A stretch of DNA of 64,000 nucleotides from Neodontobutis hainanensis (lineage: Eukaryota > Chordata > Actinopteri > Gobiiformes > Odontobutidae). Below the pieces are notes generated by a model. It saw nothing but the letters and a program-made list of their open reading frames with translations, was not told the DNA's origin and did not search any database. Below are positions 27,056 to 57,555 of the stretch, in pieces; position 1 is the first letter of the stretch; each line of letters begins with the position of its first letter. The stretch lies in contig JALDNG010000006.1 of the NCBI GenBank assembly GCA_024349245.1, positions 3,089,501-3,153,500 on the forward strand, written 5' to 3'. The position numbers and the translations under genes were made by a program.

Positions 27056-27785
27056 TTAGATTGACCGGATCTTTCTCTTCTCAAAGAATAAGACATGCTT
27101 GTTGACTGAAACAAAAAGGGACATGATGATGAGAACTCCAATAATTAGCAATTATAATTTTTAAACACAGATATTGCTATGGATAGTTTTTACTCTGCCT
27201 TGAGCACTTCACAGATATTACATCAACATTGTTGAATAACTCATTTGTATAGTCTTACCAAAAGGATCGTGTTTACGGATGACCAGTTTATCTTTTAGAC
27301 GGTTCCTCTTTGTGTTGAAGAAGTAGCCCGTACCCGCAGCGCTCACCATCTGCACCAAGATGGTTCTAATAGAAATATTTTGTGATAAACTTAGACAATC
27401 ATATATAATGCTTATTGTTGAAACATACACTGAAAAGTGGAGAGTGACACTTACTTTGATTTTGCCTTGGCCACTAAGAGTAAAAAAGATGAAGACCAAT
27501 ATTATTTGGACTTAAAAGTTAAACATTCACGTTATTTGCCCGAAAAGATTGCACAAAAATATCCAGTAAAGCCAGATTATATAATAATAGTCAAAACACG
27601 CTCAGTGAGCAGAACCTCTTCTCAATAAAACCACGAATTGTAGGATCTTAGCATAGCTACGTCCTAACGCAGTTTACTATGACTACAGTTTAGATAGCTT
27701 TACATATAACTTGTTGTAGTAAACATGGGCTAAGCGCATATGAAGTACAAATAAAATACTCACAATTCACCGTGGTAAGAAACAT
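27056..27785 (-). CDS. mrpl33: Mitochondrial ribosomal protein L33 (bL33m), complete
   Basis: Minus-strand coding exons are 27785-27764, 27473-27455 (a 19-nt microexon), 27365-27259 and 27105-27056 (stop). All have GT-AG borders and phases that agree, giving 65 residues, the same as human. The protein starts MFLTTVNLAKAKSKTILVQM and contains the L33 core MVSAAGTGYFFNTKRNRLKD and KLVIRKHDPF, ending FFEKRKIRSI. The basic, short N-terminus is consistent with mitochondrial import. It is a small structural protein of the 39S subunit of the mitoribosome. The zinc-binding cysteine pairs of some bacterial L33 proteins are absent, as is usual for the mitochondrial form. The gene converges on rbks, whose last exon is about 0.5 kb away. 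No single open frame covers it, so open-frame searches alone would miss it. Confidence 0.94.
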
Positions 27786-27864
27786 TATACAGACTTCATA
27801 CACGTTTTACAAAACAAAACTACAACAGCCCCTTCAGTCAAAAGAAGTCACATTGAACGGCAGT

Positions 27865-27890
27865 GTTTCCGGTTTAGGGAACACTTCCTG
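27865..27890 (-). promoter_or_regulatory. ETS-type sites in mrpl33 proximal promoter or 5'UTR
   Basis: On the minus strand CAGGAAGTG and ACCGGAAA lie 80-105 bp upstream of the mrpl33 start codon. Both match the ETS/GABP (NRF-2) core typical of nuclear genes for mitochondrial proteins. The function is inferred. Confidence 0.4.
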
Positions 27891-29667
27891 GGTCTCTTAA
27901 AGGGGTAGTGTTTAATCTCACCTGCAGGAAATGAAAGGGACATACGTTTTTATTAAATGTAACATTGACTGTGCAAAAGGCTGTTTACTTTATGATAATT
28001 AAACCGCTAAACTAAATAAAAAGTGTTCATTAGTCACACATGATGTTATTTGTTAGAAATGTGAATAGAATAAAAAACTGGGCAAACTATGTCAAACGTG
28101 CAACAAGCAGCAAGCTATGTAGCCTTTTGAATGCATTTTTTTTTATTTCCTCTGCAATCAATAATAATTACTGGAACTACTAATCTTGGTATAAGATATG
28201 ATAAATAATTTTCCGTTACATTTTTTCCTTAGATTTTTATGACTTTTTGAACTGACCCCCCTGCTGTGCTTAATTAACCATTTGGTCTGAATCCATGTAT
28301 CATATCATACATAGGCCTACCCCATGTTGTGAGTTATTCACAGTATCTGTCAAGTCAGCTTTTTATGAGCAGAGATGGACCCCTACTAGGAGTAGATAAT
28401 TGCTTTTGTCAGAAGGCATAGAAAAATTAGTCAGTAGAGATTTGTGTAACTGTTTGTAGATCAAGGACTATCTAATTATTTCAAATTCTCTATTCTGTGT
28501 AACCTTTAGAAATGAAGCTGTCTTTCTGATAGTAACAGAGGACTTTTAATAGCCTATACAAAATGTTCTTTTTGGTGAAATGGGTTGCTAAAAGCCTCTT
28601 GAATAGGGATTGATAAGAAAGAATGACAACCACTAAAATGAATGGTGGAAGAGGCTTATTATCTGAACATCTTCATTTTATACTATTCTCATCCTTTTAA
28701 ACCATATCCACCTCTGTTTGTAGAGGACACTGGGGTCTTCTTGAGCCTATTTCTGGTGCTTTTAGTCGTGTTTCCGGTAAATAACTATTTTCTATGGAGT
28801 TCAAACCCTAAATGAGATTGTCCAATCCAACTGCCATTAATGTAAAAAGTGAGCCCCACCAATCCCAACCAAAATCTTTCTGCCACAAACCTATAAAAAC
28901 CTTTAATCTTACGAATTATCTCATTCTGTTCAGTTTACTGCACAGGATGTTGCCATGGATGTTGCCTTATTAACTGAAATAATAAGAATTTGCCATAAGA
29001 AATTACATTACATACAGTTTTCCTCAAAACTCAAATGTCATGAATTCATGACACTTTGGAATGTCCCAGAACTATATTAAGAGCCAGTCTCTCAAAGAGT
29101 TGGGCAGATGAATGGATCTGATACTAATAATGTTGCAATGGAAATCCCCCAACAACTCATCTAAAAAGTTGTAATTTAATAGCTTTTGTGTGGTGGCAGC
29201 AGAACTATGGAATAATAAGAGCTCTTGATGCCAGTGGTTTTCATTCAAAATGTTCTCATTACTCTCATGAGGTTTGCTTCAGTGGACAATGTATGATCTT
29301 ATAGTTCCATGTAACTTTGTCTGGGGTAAATATAACTTTGCCTCATTAAATCATATTTTTATGCATCCATTATGTATTTAAACTGCAATTTTGACAATGC
29401 ACCAACCAAGCTTACCTCAAACTCAAACTTCACATTTTTTAGAATGTACTGCAATACCTGATCATAATTTATGGAACAACAATCTCCAAAGACACAGATA
29501 AGGTTGGTACTTTACTTTACTTTTGGTTACATATCACGACCCTTGCACACTTTACCTTTTGTTCAGCTGTGGTCGGCTGTCACACCTGTAACAACAACAA
29601 TATTAAAAGTGTCAAAAAAACACATAAATAAAAAAACAGATCAAACTTAACAATTATTTCTCCAGCT

Positions 29668-29669
<2 letters not shown>

Positions 29670-29756
<87 letters not shown>
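29670..29756. repeat. (TA)n microsatellite
   Basis: An uninterrupted run of about 43 AT units. Such tracts are highly polymorphic and can extrude cruciforms. Confidence 0.97.
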
Positions 29757-29759
<3 letters not shown>

Positions 29760-32700
29760 ATATATTTAGACCTTAAAAGACAAACACCAATGCCACAAAA
29801 AAACACCATGCGATAATGGAGTTGTGTTGTTAAAAGCCTTCAGGGAAAAGCCATGCATTTTAGTCTCCAACAGTCAGGAAATGTATATAAATGATAGTGG
29901 ACAGGAGAAAGGGCACTGTAACCAGGCAGGGAGCAGCTGTCAGGATGTGTGTGGAGGAGCTTGCGTCACTAAGGGATAATTTTGAGAAGGAGGCTGAGAC
30001 CACTGGCTTTAGCCGGTCTCCTCCTCCTCCTCCACCAGCCAGCCCACTCAGCACTCATCACAGCCACTCCGGACGTTAGCTACTCTTTCCTTCTCCCACT
30101 TCACAACACTTCAAATCCTCAATCCATTTCACATGCACTCTGCTTTTTCACCCAGTTGTTTTACTTCTTCAAAATCACTCATGCACTGGTTTGTATTTTA
30201 GACACTCAACTTGATCCAGACTTATCCAGATGAGTAGGCTAGATATGCTTTATTAGTATCCAAATTCTTTGTTAATGTTTTGGCACAATCATACTAAATT
30301 ATTTGCATCAACAAAACCTATAATAATTAATAATAATAATTTTATAATTTTCTGTATTTATACTTATATTATTATAAATATTTCTAATTTGTAAATTTGT
30401 GTTGACCAAATCAACTTTTAAAATTATTGCAATAAAAGCTAATTAAAACTTGTAAAACTATTTTAAAATTGACCTTTTTGCTCACATACACATTTAAAGT
30501 GTTCTTCTGTACTTATTTATGTAAGCTTCCAAAACAGCTTGTTAGATGTTCAACCTAGCCTCCCGTTACATAGTGAGTATATAGTAGTTAGTTAGTTATA
30601 AGTAGTCTAATTGGGGACCCTAAATAATAACAGTTTGTTGCAAATCATAAACTTATATGTATATGCTTTAATCCCAAACAAAGGCAAGTTAATAAAGTAC
30701 ATACATATATTGCTTACTAACTGATTATTAATTTTTTTAATTATTTTTATTATGGGTATAAATGTGTATATTATTACTTCACTTCCTTTGACCAACCATC
30801 CAATCTTATCGCAGTACATGACACGATGACTCATAAACACAAACAGCGGGAGCACAAAACAGCACACAGTGGATCACAACTCCCCAGCCTGCGTCAGCAC
30901 CAGATCTTATTAACTATTATATAAAGGCAACAAAATTAGGTCTCTCAGTTCTTATTTTCCATGATAACATGCTTTGGACACTCACCTGTTTAACTAAGTT
31001 CACATAAAACTAATTTCATGTCCTGTACACACTGTTTTTCTGTTTTAAACTATAGCTATATGCTTCTTGATTGTTTTGTTTTTTTATGGGTAAGAGTGGT
31101 TTTCACCAAGGTTAACAAGAATTTTTGTGGACTTCTCCCCAGACATATTTACGTCACCAGACTGAAAAGATATTCTTTTGCATATTTTTATTAAAGCAAA
31201 ATGTGCTTTATCAGGTCGTGTAGCCACTAAAAGAGGTGAATACAGATTTGACTGTGAGCTCTCTGTAAATATCTTAATTATGTGAGTTGTGGGGTTATGT
31301 GAGTTGTGAGACATTATTTTAGCAATTAAACCTTGTTGTAAAAATGTTCCTTGATTGCTTTGGTTTTCTGGACACATCCAGTAGTAAAGATTGTAAGGAT
31401 TATGAAAGAGTTCTTGCTTTGAGTGTGACCCTGATTTAGTTCATACCTTATCTTCCAATAAGAACATCTGCTTTTGTGTTAGTAACATAGCGGCTCGTTA
31501 ACATTTGCATTGAAATATGTTGCTGGCAATGCACTAAATTGTCTTTCCTTTTGCGTAAATGGGAACAATTGGGTCTGTAATGATGTCATTCTTTGATGTG
31601 CATCAGGTCTCCATGGTTACACCAATCTTGTGACTGTGAAGCTCATGGGTTTTAACAAAGGCAACTGGTCTTTCATATTGAGCTTATTGAGTCCGAAAAA
31701 TTAAGTCTAGACATAACATCAATTCTACAACACAATAACTGTGTTCATTCTTGTATTTTTCTAAATTAACCTTTCAATGTGTAGATATCATTTCCTTTTC
31801 ACACCAAAATTGTCACTTCCTACTTCTAGGAAGTGCTATATTTAGGTGCACTTGACAATTCTGCAATGGGGTGCTACACAGTCGTCCTGATGACCACAGC
31901 GTTGTTAGGCGTAATGTTATAAAACGGGCAGCCTGTGTGTCCTCCTCCCATCTGTTCTTTCTCCACTGTCTCTTTTCTGCTGTGTTCCATGACGCAAAGC
32001 CTGAGTGGGAGTGGACAAACCTTCTGGTTCCTGAGAGGACTGAGTGGGCCATTGCCATCCACTGTGTGCTCACAATACGTAGGGAGGGAGCAGGGTGAGT
32101 GAGCAAGGGAAATGTATCACAAAATAGAAAAGGATAAAAGACAGAAAATAATTTGGATGATAAGCAAAAAATGTATAGAATCTAAGGTGAGCATGAGATG
32201 ATAGACACTTTACTAAGAAAATTCATACCTGTGCTTGGGTGTATTTCCTCTGGGTTCTCAGGTTTCCCCAATCAACATCATAAAAACATGCTGAAATTGT
32301 AAGACACATAAGCCAACAGTCAAACTGAAAATGTAGCCTACAGTTAAAAACATTTTTATATTGTCTCACCAAAGGCAAGGGCATTATGCATAGCCCATAG
32401 GTCTAACCTACAGTCCCTAAGCCTAATGATGATTTTTTTTTAATGATTTAAAAAGTCTCAGTAATCTTTCTAGTTAAATTGGTTTTACAAAATAGCAATT
32501 TTTTTATTTATTTATTTGTATAACTAATTTTCTAACATGCAACATGGCTACCGACAAAAATAACATTGCTGTGCTTGATTTAGCTAGTATGCTGTAATAT
32601 TATTGGCCTGTTTGGACAATTTTTTTTTATTATTTATTGCATTTTCTCAGGCCTTTTCTTTTATTCGGACTATTTATATGGCCTTTCCGGAACTCTAGTT

Positions 32701-32889
32701 TACGTACAAAGCATTTTTGTTTTTAAAAGTGTAAATGGCCTTATTAGAAGACCCCCCCCATGAGACCTGAAGCCTATTTTCTGCCACTGCCTTTTGCTGC
32801 TTATCTTTAGTAACTCCATCCTTCTTTTCTATCCCATCTATCAGTGGCTATTTTACAATTTGGCTAAATCCAGCTCTGAGGTAACAAGT

Positions 32890-33130
32890 GACACCTTCTG
32901 TTTCCATGCTTCCGGTCGCTAGGCAACCTCAGCAATTATGCCAGCACCACGAGCGGTAAGAGAGGAAGTAGCGCCCCGAGGCACCCCGCCTGTGTTCGGC
33001 CAGGCTCCATCCTCCAACCACAAGACAAGAGCAGTACGTTCACAGCGCGTCAGGCTGGAGCACGCTGAGTTTCCTACTGCTCTTGTTAAATCAGCTCTCC
33101 TCCCTATGTAATGGAGACACAGTTATCCGG
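32890..33130. promoter_or_regulatory. CpG-containing patch with RFX-like site, possible orphan promoter
   Basis: About 240 bp is clearly richer in CpG and GC than its flanks. It begins with CTTCCGG (ETS-like), immediately followed by GTCGCTAGGCAAC (32915-32927), which resembles an RFX X-box. A donor-like GGTAAGAG follows at about 32953. This is the usual look of a TATA-less promoter with a short first exon, but no coding exon was found downstream before 37 kb. It could be a non-coding RNA promoter, a distal first exon or an enhancer. Confidence 0.3.
33025..33086. other. 62-nt hairpin within the CpG-containing patch
   Basis: ACAAGAGCAGTA (33025-33036) and TACTGCTCTTGT (33075-33086) are exact reverse complements of 12 bases. 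Inside them CAGCG pairs with CGCTG. The size and nested stems resemble a short structured RNA, but chance palindromes of this length do occur. Confidence 0.35.
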
Positions 33131-33183
33131 TAGAGTAGTCGCCTACATGAGAGGATATAGCCATGGCTGTAGCAAAACACTCT

Positions 33184-33200
33184 GCCGCCCTCTGTTGGTC
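33184..33200 (-). promoter_or_regulatory. CTCF-like motif
   Basis: The minus strand reads GACCAACAGAGGGCGGC, close to the CTCF core. It sits just beyond the CpG-containing patch. Confidence 0.3.
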
Positions 33201-34079
33201 ATAGACGCGCGATGTGATAAAGTACATTCATAATGCTCATCCTTTATTAGTTAGTTAATTATTAGTTATTATTATAGTTAGATGGGGGCAAAATAGAAAG
33301 CATGTCACAGGTTATTAAGAGTTCACTTATCATAAAAATTGAAATAAAATGATGCCAGTGAACGTGGTTTACATGTGTAGCTATAATTTAAGACAGGAAG
33401 CAATATTTTTATCAACTTTTTTTTAGTGACACTGACATATAAGGTTTAGAGTGAGAAGTTTCTCGCTCTAGTCATGTGTATATGTGACAAGGCAAGCCAC
33501 TCTTTTTACTCATCACATTAGAGGTTACAGAAAAACAGCACATTAGCTCATTTCTATTCATGCCCTTTATGTCATTAATAATGAGTACAATAGCAAGCCA
33601 GTTAAGTAACGGATAAGCTATAATTACATCTATTCAAAATCCATATAGTTCTTTGATTCTTATAATTTTCATAGCAAGATATGTTTTTAAAATTTCCACA
33701 AAAGACACCCAATAATACTGTTATAAATGGTGTTATATGCCACATATGTTTTCTATTGTTAAAGAAAAAGACCAAAAGTTCATCTTTGAGGATTGCATTA
33801 GTATAACATTTTTGAGAAAGTATTTATAATATCAAATAAACTAGAATTAAACTTAAAATTAAATCAAAATGGGAACACAATTTTTTGTTGTAGCCTAGCA
33901 TTTAAATTATAATAAATAATACTTATGCCTAGATGTGATTGTTGTGTAAACAGGGCTGCTGAAGCAAAAGTTACTTGGTGTGAGGGAGAAATGGCAGATG
34001 TATTCATAGGCCACATGTTTTTTGTTTTTTTTAAACAATGAACAGAAAATAGAAGCTGAGACTAAAAGTAGCCTCTCCA

Positions 34080-34330
34080 GCACAGATGGGCCCCACGCTT
34101 CCCGCCAGTGGGTCATTGGGTGAGGTAAGAGTGGAGGGCAGCGGAGGCGGGAGGAGAGGCTGTGGCCATAAACCGTTATCCAGGGGAGTTTGTGGGCGAT
34201 GCAGGCAGGAGGGACGAGAAAGACAAGGACTTCCAAGGCCAAGTGGGCCGAAGTTTGCGGTACACACTGCTAAAAACAGACCTGATGACGCTCAGAGGTC
34301 AGCCCGTTGATTTGTCATCAGCTATTTCAG
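34080..34330. promoter_or_regulatory. Candidate conserved element in the gene desert
   Basis: About 250 bp of complex, GC-rich sequence is bounded by AT-rich DNA. Overlapping frames of 61-111 codons here do not resemble known proteins and lack splice borders. A distal enhancer is the more likely reading. Confidence 0.3.
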
Positions 34331-35533
34331 CAATGCTAAACAACTGATGAAGGAGGAAGGAAATGTTGACATCAGCGGTATGATCACATCACTTGCCCCC
34401 ACATTGTCCTGATTGTGTAATCGTTCAGTTATAGAAATAAATATGTTTCCTGTATTTCAGTCTGGGCCTTATTTGGTAACTAGGATCAGAAATTATCATT
34501 GAGACTACTGCCTCAGCATTTCATATTTCTTCTTTTTTCTTTTACTCATATCATCATCAGTCATGTAGTATATCTATACCATCATAAAAATCGGTTGAAT
34601 AAAGAACTTCTTTGCAAATTAAGAGATTATTTGCAAAAAACAAATAAATGCCTTTTTGGAAGTCTTGTAATTTATTCTTTGATAGCACATGTTAGTGGTC
34701 CTACTTGGATACTCAAGTTTGGTTTGACCAATCACGTTTAGCAAATATTTAAAAAGCATTATCTGCTCTTGCAAATGAACTCTTCAAATGTTAAGGACTC
34801 AAAATACACTTGAATAAGGTATGATATTTTAACACACTTAAAATTGGTGCACAGTTTTCCTTGGGCACTTATCTGTGTTTATGGATGATCACCAAAACAT
34901 GTAACTGACTTTCTACCATATCAAATTACAGGACATCTAGTGCACTATGCAAATTTCCTCCCCCCTCACCAATGCTGTTGTTGATGTGAGTGTCTGTCTT
35001 TTTATTACAGTTTTTTTTTGTGGTTCATAAGAAATAAAAACTATATAAAAATAATAATAAACACACACCTCTCACATCTTGGCTTCAGGTCAAACCTCTA
35101 CAAATTAAAACATAGTGAACATGCTCAACCTTTATTCCACATAATCGTTGTAATGAGACCAAGCTGCCAGGAGAGGGCAAACGAGACTGCTACGACTTCT
35201 ATGATCGCCGGGTTTTCTTGTGAAAGACCTTCACTTTGCTTTGATTACACAGTGAAACCCTGAGAAAGTTCAAAGGTCAGGTGAAAAATTAAATCCGTTT
35301 AAAGTGATCCGATTTTGATTTTACCATTGCATTCTATATTAAAACCATTTATGCAGAGACGTCAAGGCGAGGTGACATTTATATAAATTCACAAGTCAGC
35401 AACGTAATTGTACACACCCACATACACGCCTATTTACAAACCCTGTTGTTTAAAGAATGCATGACGTGGCTCAGTAATTGAAGATCCATGTATTGTAATC
35501 CATTTATTTCTCACTTCAAAAAGAATGCAGATG

Positions 35534-35549
35534 CTGCCCTCACGTGGCG
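35534..35549. promoter_or_regulatory. Weak CTCF-like motif
   Basis: GCTGCCCTCACGTGGC resembles the reverse of the CTCF core and contains an E-box CACGTG. The match is weak. Confidence 0.15.
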
Positions 35550-36904
35550 AAAATGTTGAAATGAGAGTTAGGCCTGTTCAGCATTGAGCAGAGAGCTATT
35601 ACTCTCATAAGCAACTGAATATACTTTATATGTATAGTCTACTCAAAAAATACATCACTATCAGTTTGTACTTGTTCTTTACTTGCTTTGTAATCATTAG
35701 AAAGTACATAAATGTCCCTGCTTAGGGTGCTGTTTACTGGTGGGCTAAATTCAGTGGTAAATTGGATTTGCATTCGGTTTGACCTAGATCAAAGCCACAG
35801 GTTCCTTGGAAAGTTTACCAGGTCATTGTCCAGAGATGTTATGTGAGAAAGCCTTTAACACACAAATGCCTGAGAGACACAACAACTTTAAAGACATAGC
35901 AAGCTATTTGTATGCACTAAACAGGCGTGTAACCACTGGAGCGCGAGGTGTCATATAATTACAAAGTATTGCTTTTACAGCCTCAGAAATGGACTACACC
36001 CATAACTGATCAGTTTAAGAACACACACAAAGAGTTATCAAAACAAGTTTGAAGGAAGTTGTAGTCTACCATTTCAAAAAGTGTCTCAGATGTCTAACAG
36101 TGCAAAGAATTGCTTAGCACAAACCTCTGTTTGCACTGCACACATATGCATTAGAGCATCTTCAGTATGTTACAGCAGACAGTGGTTACAAAGAATGACA
36201 TCACTGAAACTGGATGCCCCACTTACACCAATTATACCTGACATGCTCTCTTTCCTCTCAGCTTTCTCTGCCTCACTGCATCTACTTCTCTGCAGCAGTC
36301 TTTTAAATGGCCTGATTGATAACCAACCTTTGATATAACCTAAAACAATAATTTTATAATAACTTGGGAATTGTGCACTCAAGCAGTTGACCTGTTCAAA
36401 TGGAATAAATCACATTTTCTGCAATGGACTCACTTCACTTATTGGCAGGGAAACTGACCATGCCTGTTTATGATCACTAAAATAGGATAATATGAAATGA
36501 AAAGCAAGTATATATCTTTACTTCTTTTTAGTTTTGAGAAGTACTAAAACATATTTCAATAATGCAATTAGTTTATATTTTATAAGGTCAAACTGTTCTA
36601 TAATTGTCATAGATATGTATGCACTACAACACAGGTTATGTGAAAATAAAAGACATACTGTGTACTTTGCTATGTTTAACTATTAACTATTACTACTTAT
36701 TAACCGTTGCTGTTTTGTATTATTGACCAACAACAACGACATTGGGACATTTCTGCTAATATTTATGGGATGGGCCATATACAAGTTGCATTTAGCTATT
36801 GTAAATATAATTGTAAGCTGTGTGGCATGCTAAAATCAAAGAGGAAGTAAACAGAGCAGTGGATGTGGCTTTAACAAGGGCCCTCCTTCTCTAGTGAAGT
36901 ATAT

Positions 36905-37401
36905 GACATCATTGCGCGCCGCAGCCAATCGGCGGGATGCTCGCGCAGGCTGGAGAATCACTCTGTGTTCGCGTAGTTAGTGTGCATCTGCTTGTGTGCA
37001 TGTGTGTGAGTGTGCGTGTGTGAATGCGAACAAGTTAATATTATTTTTAATTTTGCAAATATCTTTCAGTTATTAGGCAGTGAAAGTAAGTCGTGCCCAC
37101 GGTGAGTTAGCCAGAAGAGCAAACAGAAAGAGACTTTTACTAAATTACGCAGTCACCATTCACCAATGAAGTCGAATTTCTAAGTTTTTACGTCCAGTCT
37201 TAAAAACAAACCGCATCTACGCAGAATTGTGTTAGCCATTATCATTTCGACCTCATTTTGCTGATGCTGCCCGGTGTGGTCTTTTGTGTCAGTTTGTAAC
37301 TAGGTGCCTTTTTCAATGTACAAGTCGTTCATGTCGGCAAATGAACTTGTAGTTTTCCTCTCAGAAACGCGTTATAGGGGATAAGCCATAAAGCTGAAAC
37401 A
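36905..37401 (+). promoter_or_regulatory. Promoter and 5'UTR of the unidentified gene
   Basis: A GC-rich, CpG-containing core with a CCAAT box (36925-36929) sits next to GCGCGCC and CGGCGGG elements; no TATA box is apparent. A donor GTAAGT at 37086 and an acceptor TTTCCTCTCAG ending at 37364 define a probable 279-nt 5'UTR intron. The first exon is then about 36960-37085, and the second exon (from 37365) carries the start codon at 37402. Confidence 0.55.
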
Positions 37402-50541
<13,140 letters not shown>

Positions 50542-51600
50542 GGAAATTCACTCTGCCAGCTAATCCAGCACCAAGACTCCATCTTACATTCCCAGAAAGC
50601 TGCTTTTATGCGGCTTCTGCTCAGAGACCAAGGAGTGACTGTTGAGAGTCTGACCGCTTTAGAAGCACACTTAAAATACCTGATGGTCGAACCATTGCAC
50701 ACTCAGGTAACCCTCCTTCTAATGCTGAAATCCACAGTCACATTTGAAGAGTACAACAATGCACTAAAGTGTAAGGATATCACAGGTATTGCATGTGTAT
50801 AGCTGTCTGAAATGATCCTGGTTAATTACAGTCATGAAACCAACTGTGGACTAGTAGTTGTACAAAGTGACAGGGCAACAGGAGAGATAACCTGAATATA
50901 GGTCTGACTTCAAGGAATATAATGCATGACAATCAATGGTTCCAAGGTTTCTTCATTTATTGTGATTGCTAGACATCTTTTAAGATTCTTGATAAGTCCA
51001 GATACTAGCCACAGCGAGCCAAGTAATCTAATGTCTTTTAAATAATAATAAGACAGTGGTTACATTTGACTGAAGATACTTCTATAGCTATGAATATACA
51101 GGTCATGATGAGCTATAACAATCTGTATAACTGTAGTTAAATAGTCAATCTTTGATGATGTACTGTATATTTCTTAATGACTTTGTTAGTCAAAGTTATG
51201 TACATGTATCCTCTTTCCTTGCATGAATTCCACAAGTTTGCAGAAGGAGAGGTATGTCTATATCAGAAAGTATGACAATAGTTTGCTGCATATTTGGCGA
51301 GTGTAGTCTGTGCTGTGTTCTGCATAGCTTACTCATAGTGTGCCATTTATTTCCAGTACTACTGTACATGTCATTACTGCCTAGGTAGAAGGGGACCACT
51401 GTCTCTACAAGTCTCAATGCCTTGGAATGACTTTACTGTTGTATAAAACACAAACTCGTTCTCAGTTGGTAATGAACTTTTTGCCAGATGAACCGGATAT
51501 CACCAGTTAACTGGGACTTTGCTGAAGCGAACGGAACATTGTGACATGTTGTCCATTGTTGCACAAAAGTAATCAATAAACGCCCTGTGGCCTCGTTTGG
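50542..51600 (+). other. 3'UTR of the unidentified gene
   Basis: About 1 kb of non-coding sequence between the stop codon and the AATAAA at 51575. It contains no recognisable repeat. Confidence 0.5.
51575..51580 (+). terminator. Polyadenylation signal of the unidentified gene
   Basis: AATAAA is followed within 40 nt by GT- and T-rich sequence. It lies 1.03 kb after the stop codon. An earlier signal cannot be excluded. Confidence 0.6.
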
Positions 51601-53061
51601 GCAAATGTGTACTTTTTTTTTGCTTTTCAGCTCCTGGGAACTTGCCCTGACATACTAGTAAATGAAATGTCTATTTGGGAATTTCAGAAACTATTTACTG
51701 AAACATTATTTTACCTTCCAACACAATTTCTGATGTCACTCTAAAAGTACATGGGATTAAATTTAGATCTAGGACAAATTACATCACAAACAACCTTACA
51801 ATGTCTTTGTAAGGCTACCAAATCTCTGTAGACATTGTTAGATTTGTAGTGTTGGCTGTTAATTTCAACACTTCATAGCTCAAGATTGAGTACTATTTAG
51901 ACCCTGATCTTTTCAAATGTATTCCAGAAATGGGAATAAAAACAAGATATCACTCAACAAAATGGGCCTGGTGAGAGACAGAGGATGTGCCTGTTTTAGG
52001 CAAGGGCTTTCCATCACTCAGTAGGTCACAGCACAAAACTTCAGAGCAATGCACCACAGCCAAGACCACAAGCCTCTTTATGCCAGATATTCCCTGTGAA
52101 GCGCTCTTTGTGTGCGAGAGACGGCTTGAAAGAGCGAGAAAGGATCTCTGATGTCACAACTGATTTGGGCTAGTGAACAAAGTGGCTGAAAAATTCCATA
52201 ACGTGCAAATAAATGCTTTTAGAAACGGGTCAATGCAAAATGAACACAACACAATTTAATTACATTTTGTATAACAAAAAAATACAATAATTTGACTTTC
52301 AGAAAACCAGTACAACAGTAATACGTGGGATTTACAGAGCGAGGAATCCTTCTTTGGACAAACGGTCTAAGAGCTGACTCACAGAGACAATCCTGTTAAA
52401 AAGAACTTTTAGAAGATTGGGCAACATTTGTATGCGCGTCGGTGTAGACACAGACACACACTTTGCTTGAGTCATTATCAGCTTGCATTTCATCCAGTAA
52501 GCCATCCAAGTGTCCAGATGGTCAGAAAAGCTGCTTCAATGGTCTGCCTCCTTTCCCTGCTACGCGTTTTTCTTTAGAAAAAAAAAAGGCCAGCAGTTGA
52601 CTAGAGCCAAATAGGAGTGCCATAAAGATTGAATGTCAGGTAAATTTAACTGAGGCACAACCATAGAGCATTAAGCTAAATACAGATCAGTTGAAGGTTT
52701 CTGCTTTTTCCTTTTCAACTTTGATATATTGTAGGCAGCTCATTCAAATAAAAAGAAAATATTCAAGTGCTACCGTCTATATAAAATGGTGCCAGCGGGC
52801 TGACTGCCCAGTATCTACTCAGAGGAAGGGCAATTCTCCAGTTTTCTCAATTTAAGTGAATTGGAATGGTGTTTTCTTTTTTTTTTGTTTATCAGTCTGT
52901 AAATAGTCCCAAAAGCTGAAAAGGCTGCATTATTATAACAATGAGAGGGTTTGGGTCAGTTTTATTGGTCTGCCTAGAGCTAGCCTTTGTAGACTAGAAG
53001 CTTTGTACTGCAGGTATTCTCTGCAGTATAAAAGCTGGTGAAGTGGAGACAGAGCGCTCTC
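51601..53061. other. Spacer and slc4a1ap 3'UTR
   Basis: This separates the convergent ends of the unidentified gene and slc4a1ap. There is no coding exon. The part nearest 53061 is the slc4a1ap 3'UTR. Nothing else is recognisable. Confidence 0.5.
52961..52966 (-). terminator. Possible slc4a1ap polyadenylation signal
   Basis: AATAAA on the minus strand lies about 95 nt after the kanadaptin stop codon. It is the nearest canonical signal. Confidence 0.45.

Positions 53062-57555
<4,494 letters not shown>

Larger units (their letters stand above)
27900..36904. other. 9-kb intergenic region with no gene seen
   Basis: The region between mrpl33 and the unidentified gene has no protein-coding exon that I can support. 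It is largely AT-rich, with a long TA microsatellite (29670-29756), a CpG-containing patch with an RFX-like site and hairpin (about 32890-33130), a complex patch at 34080-34330 and another at about 31860-32100, and CTCF-like motifs at 33184 and 35534. The frame at 29982, whose product looks like a signal peptide, begins with TTG and is listed as rejected. Confidence 0.6.

Noticed and set aside
29982..30233. Open frame whose product looks like a signal peptide (RRRLRPLALAGLLLLLHQPA)
   Set aside because: It begins with TTG, not ATG, lies in a CTC-repeat context, has no splice or promoter support and turns into unrelated sequence after about 30 residues.
34086..34310. Glycine/arginine-rich frames around 34.1-34.3 kb
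   Set aside because: Several overlapping frames are open on both strands, as expected for GC-rich non-coding DNA, and none has splice sites or family resemblance.
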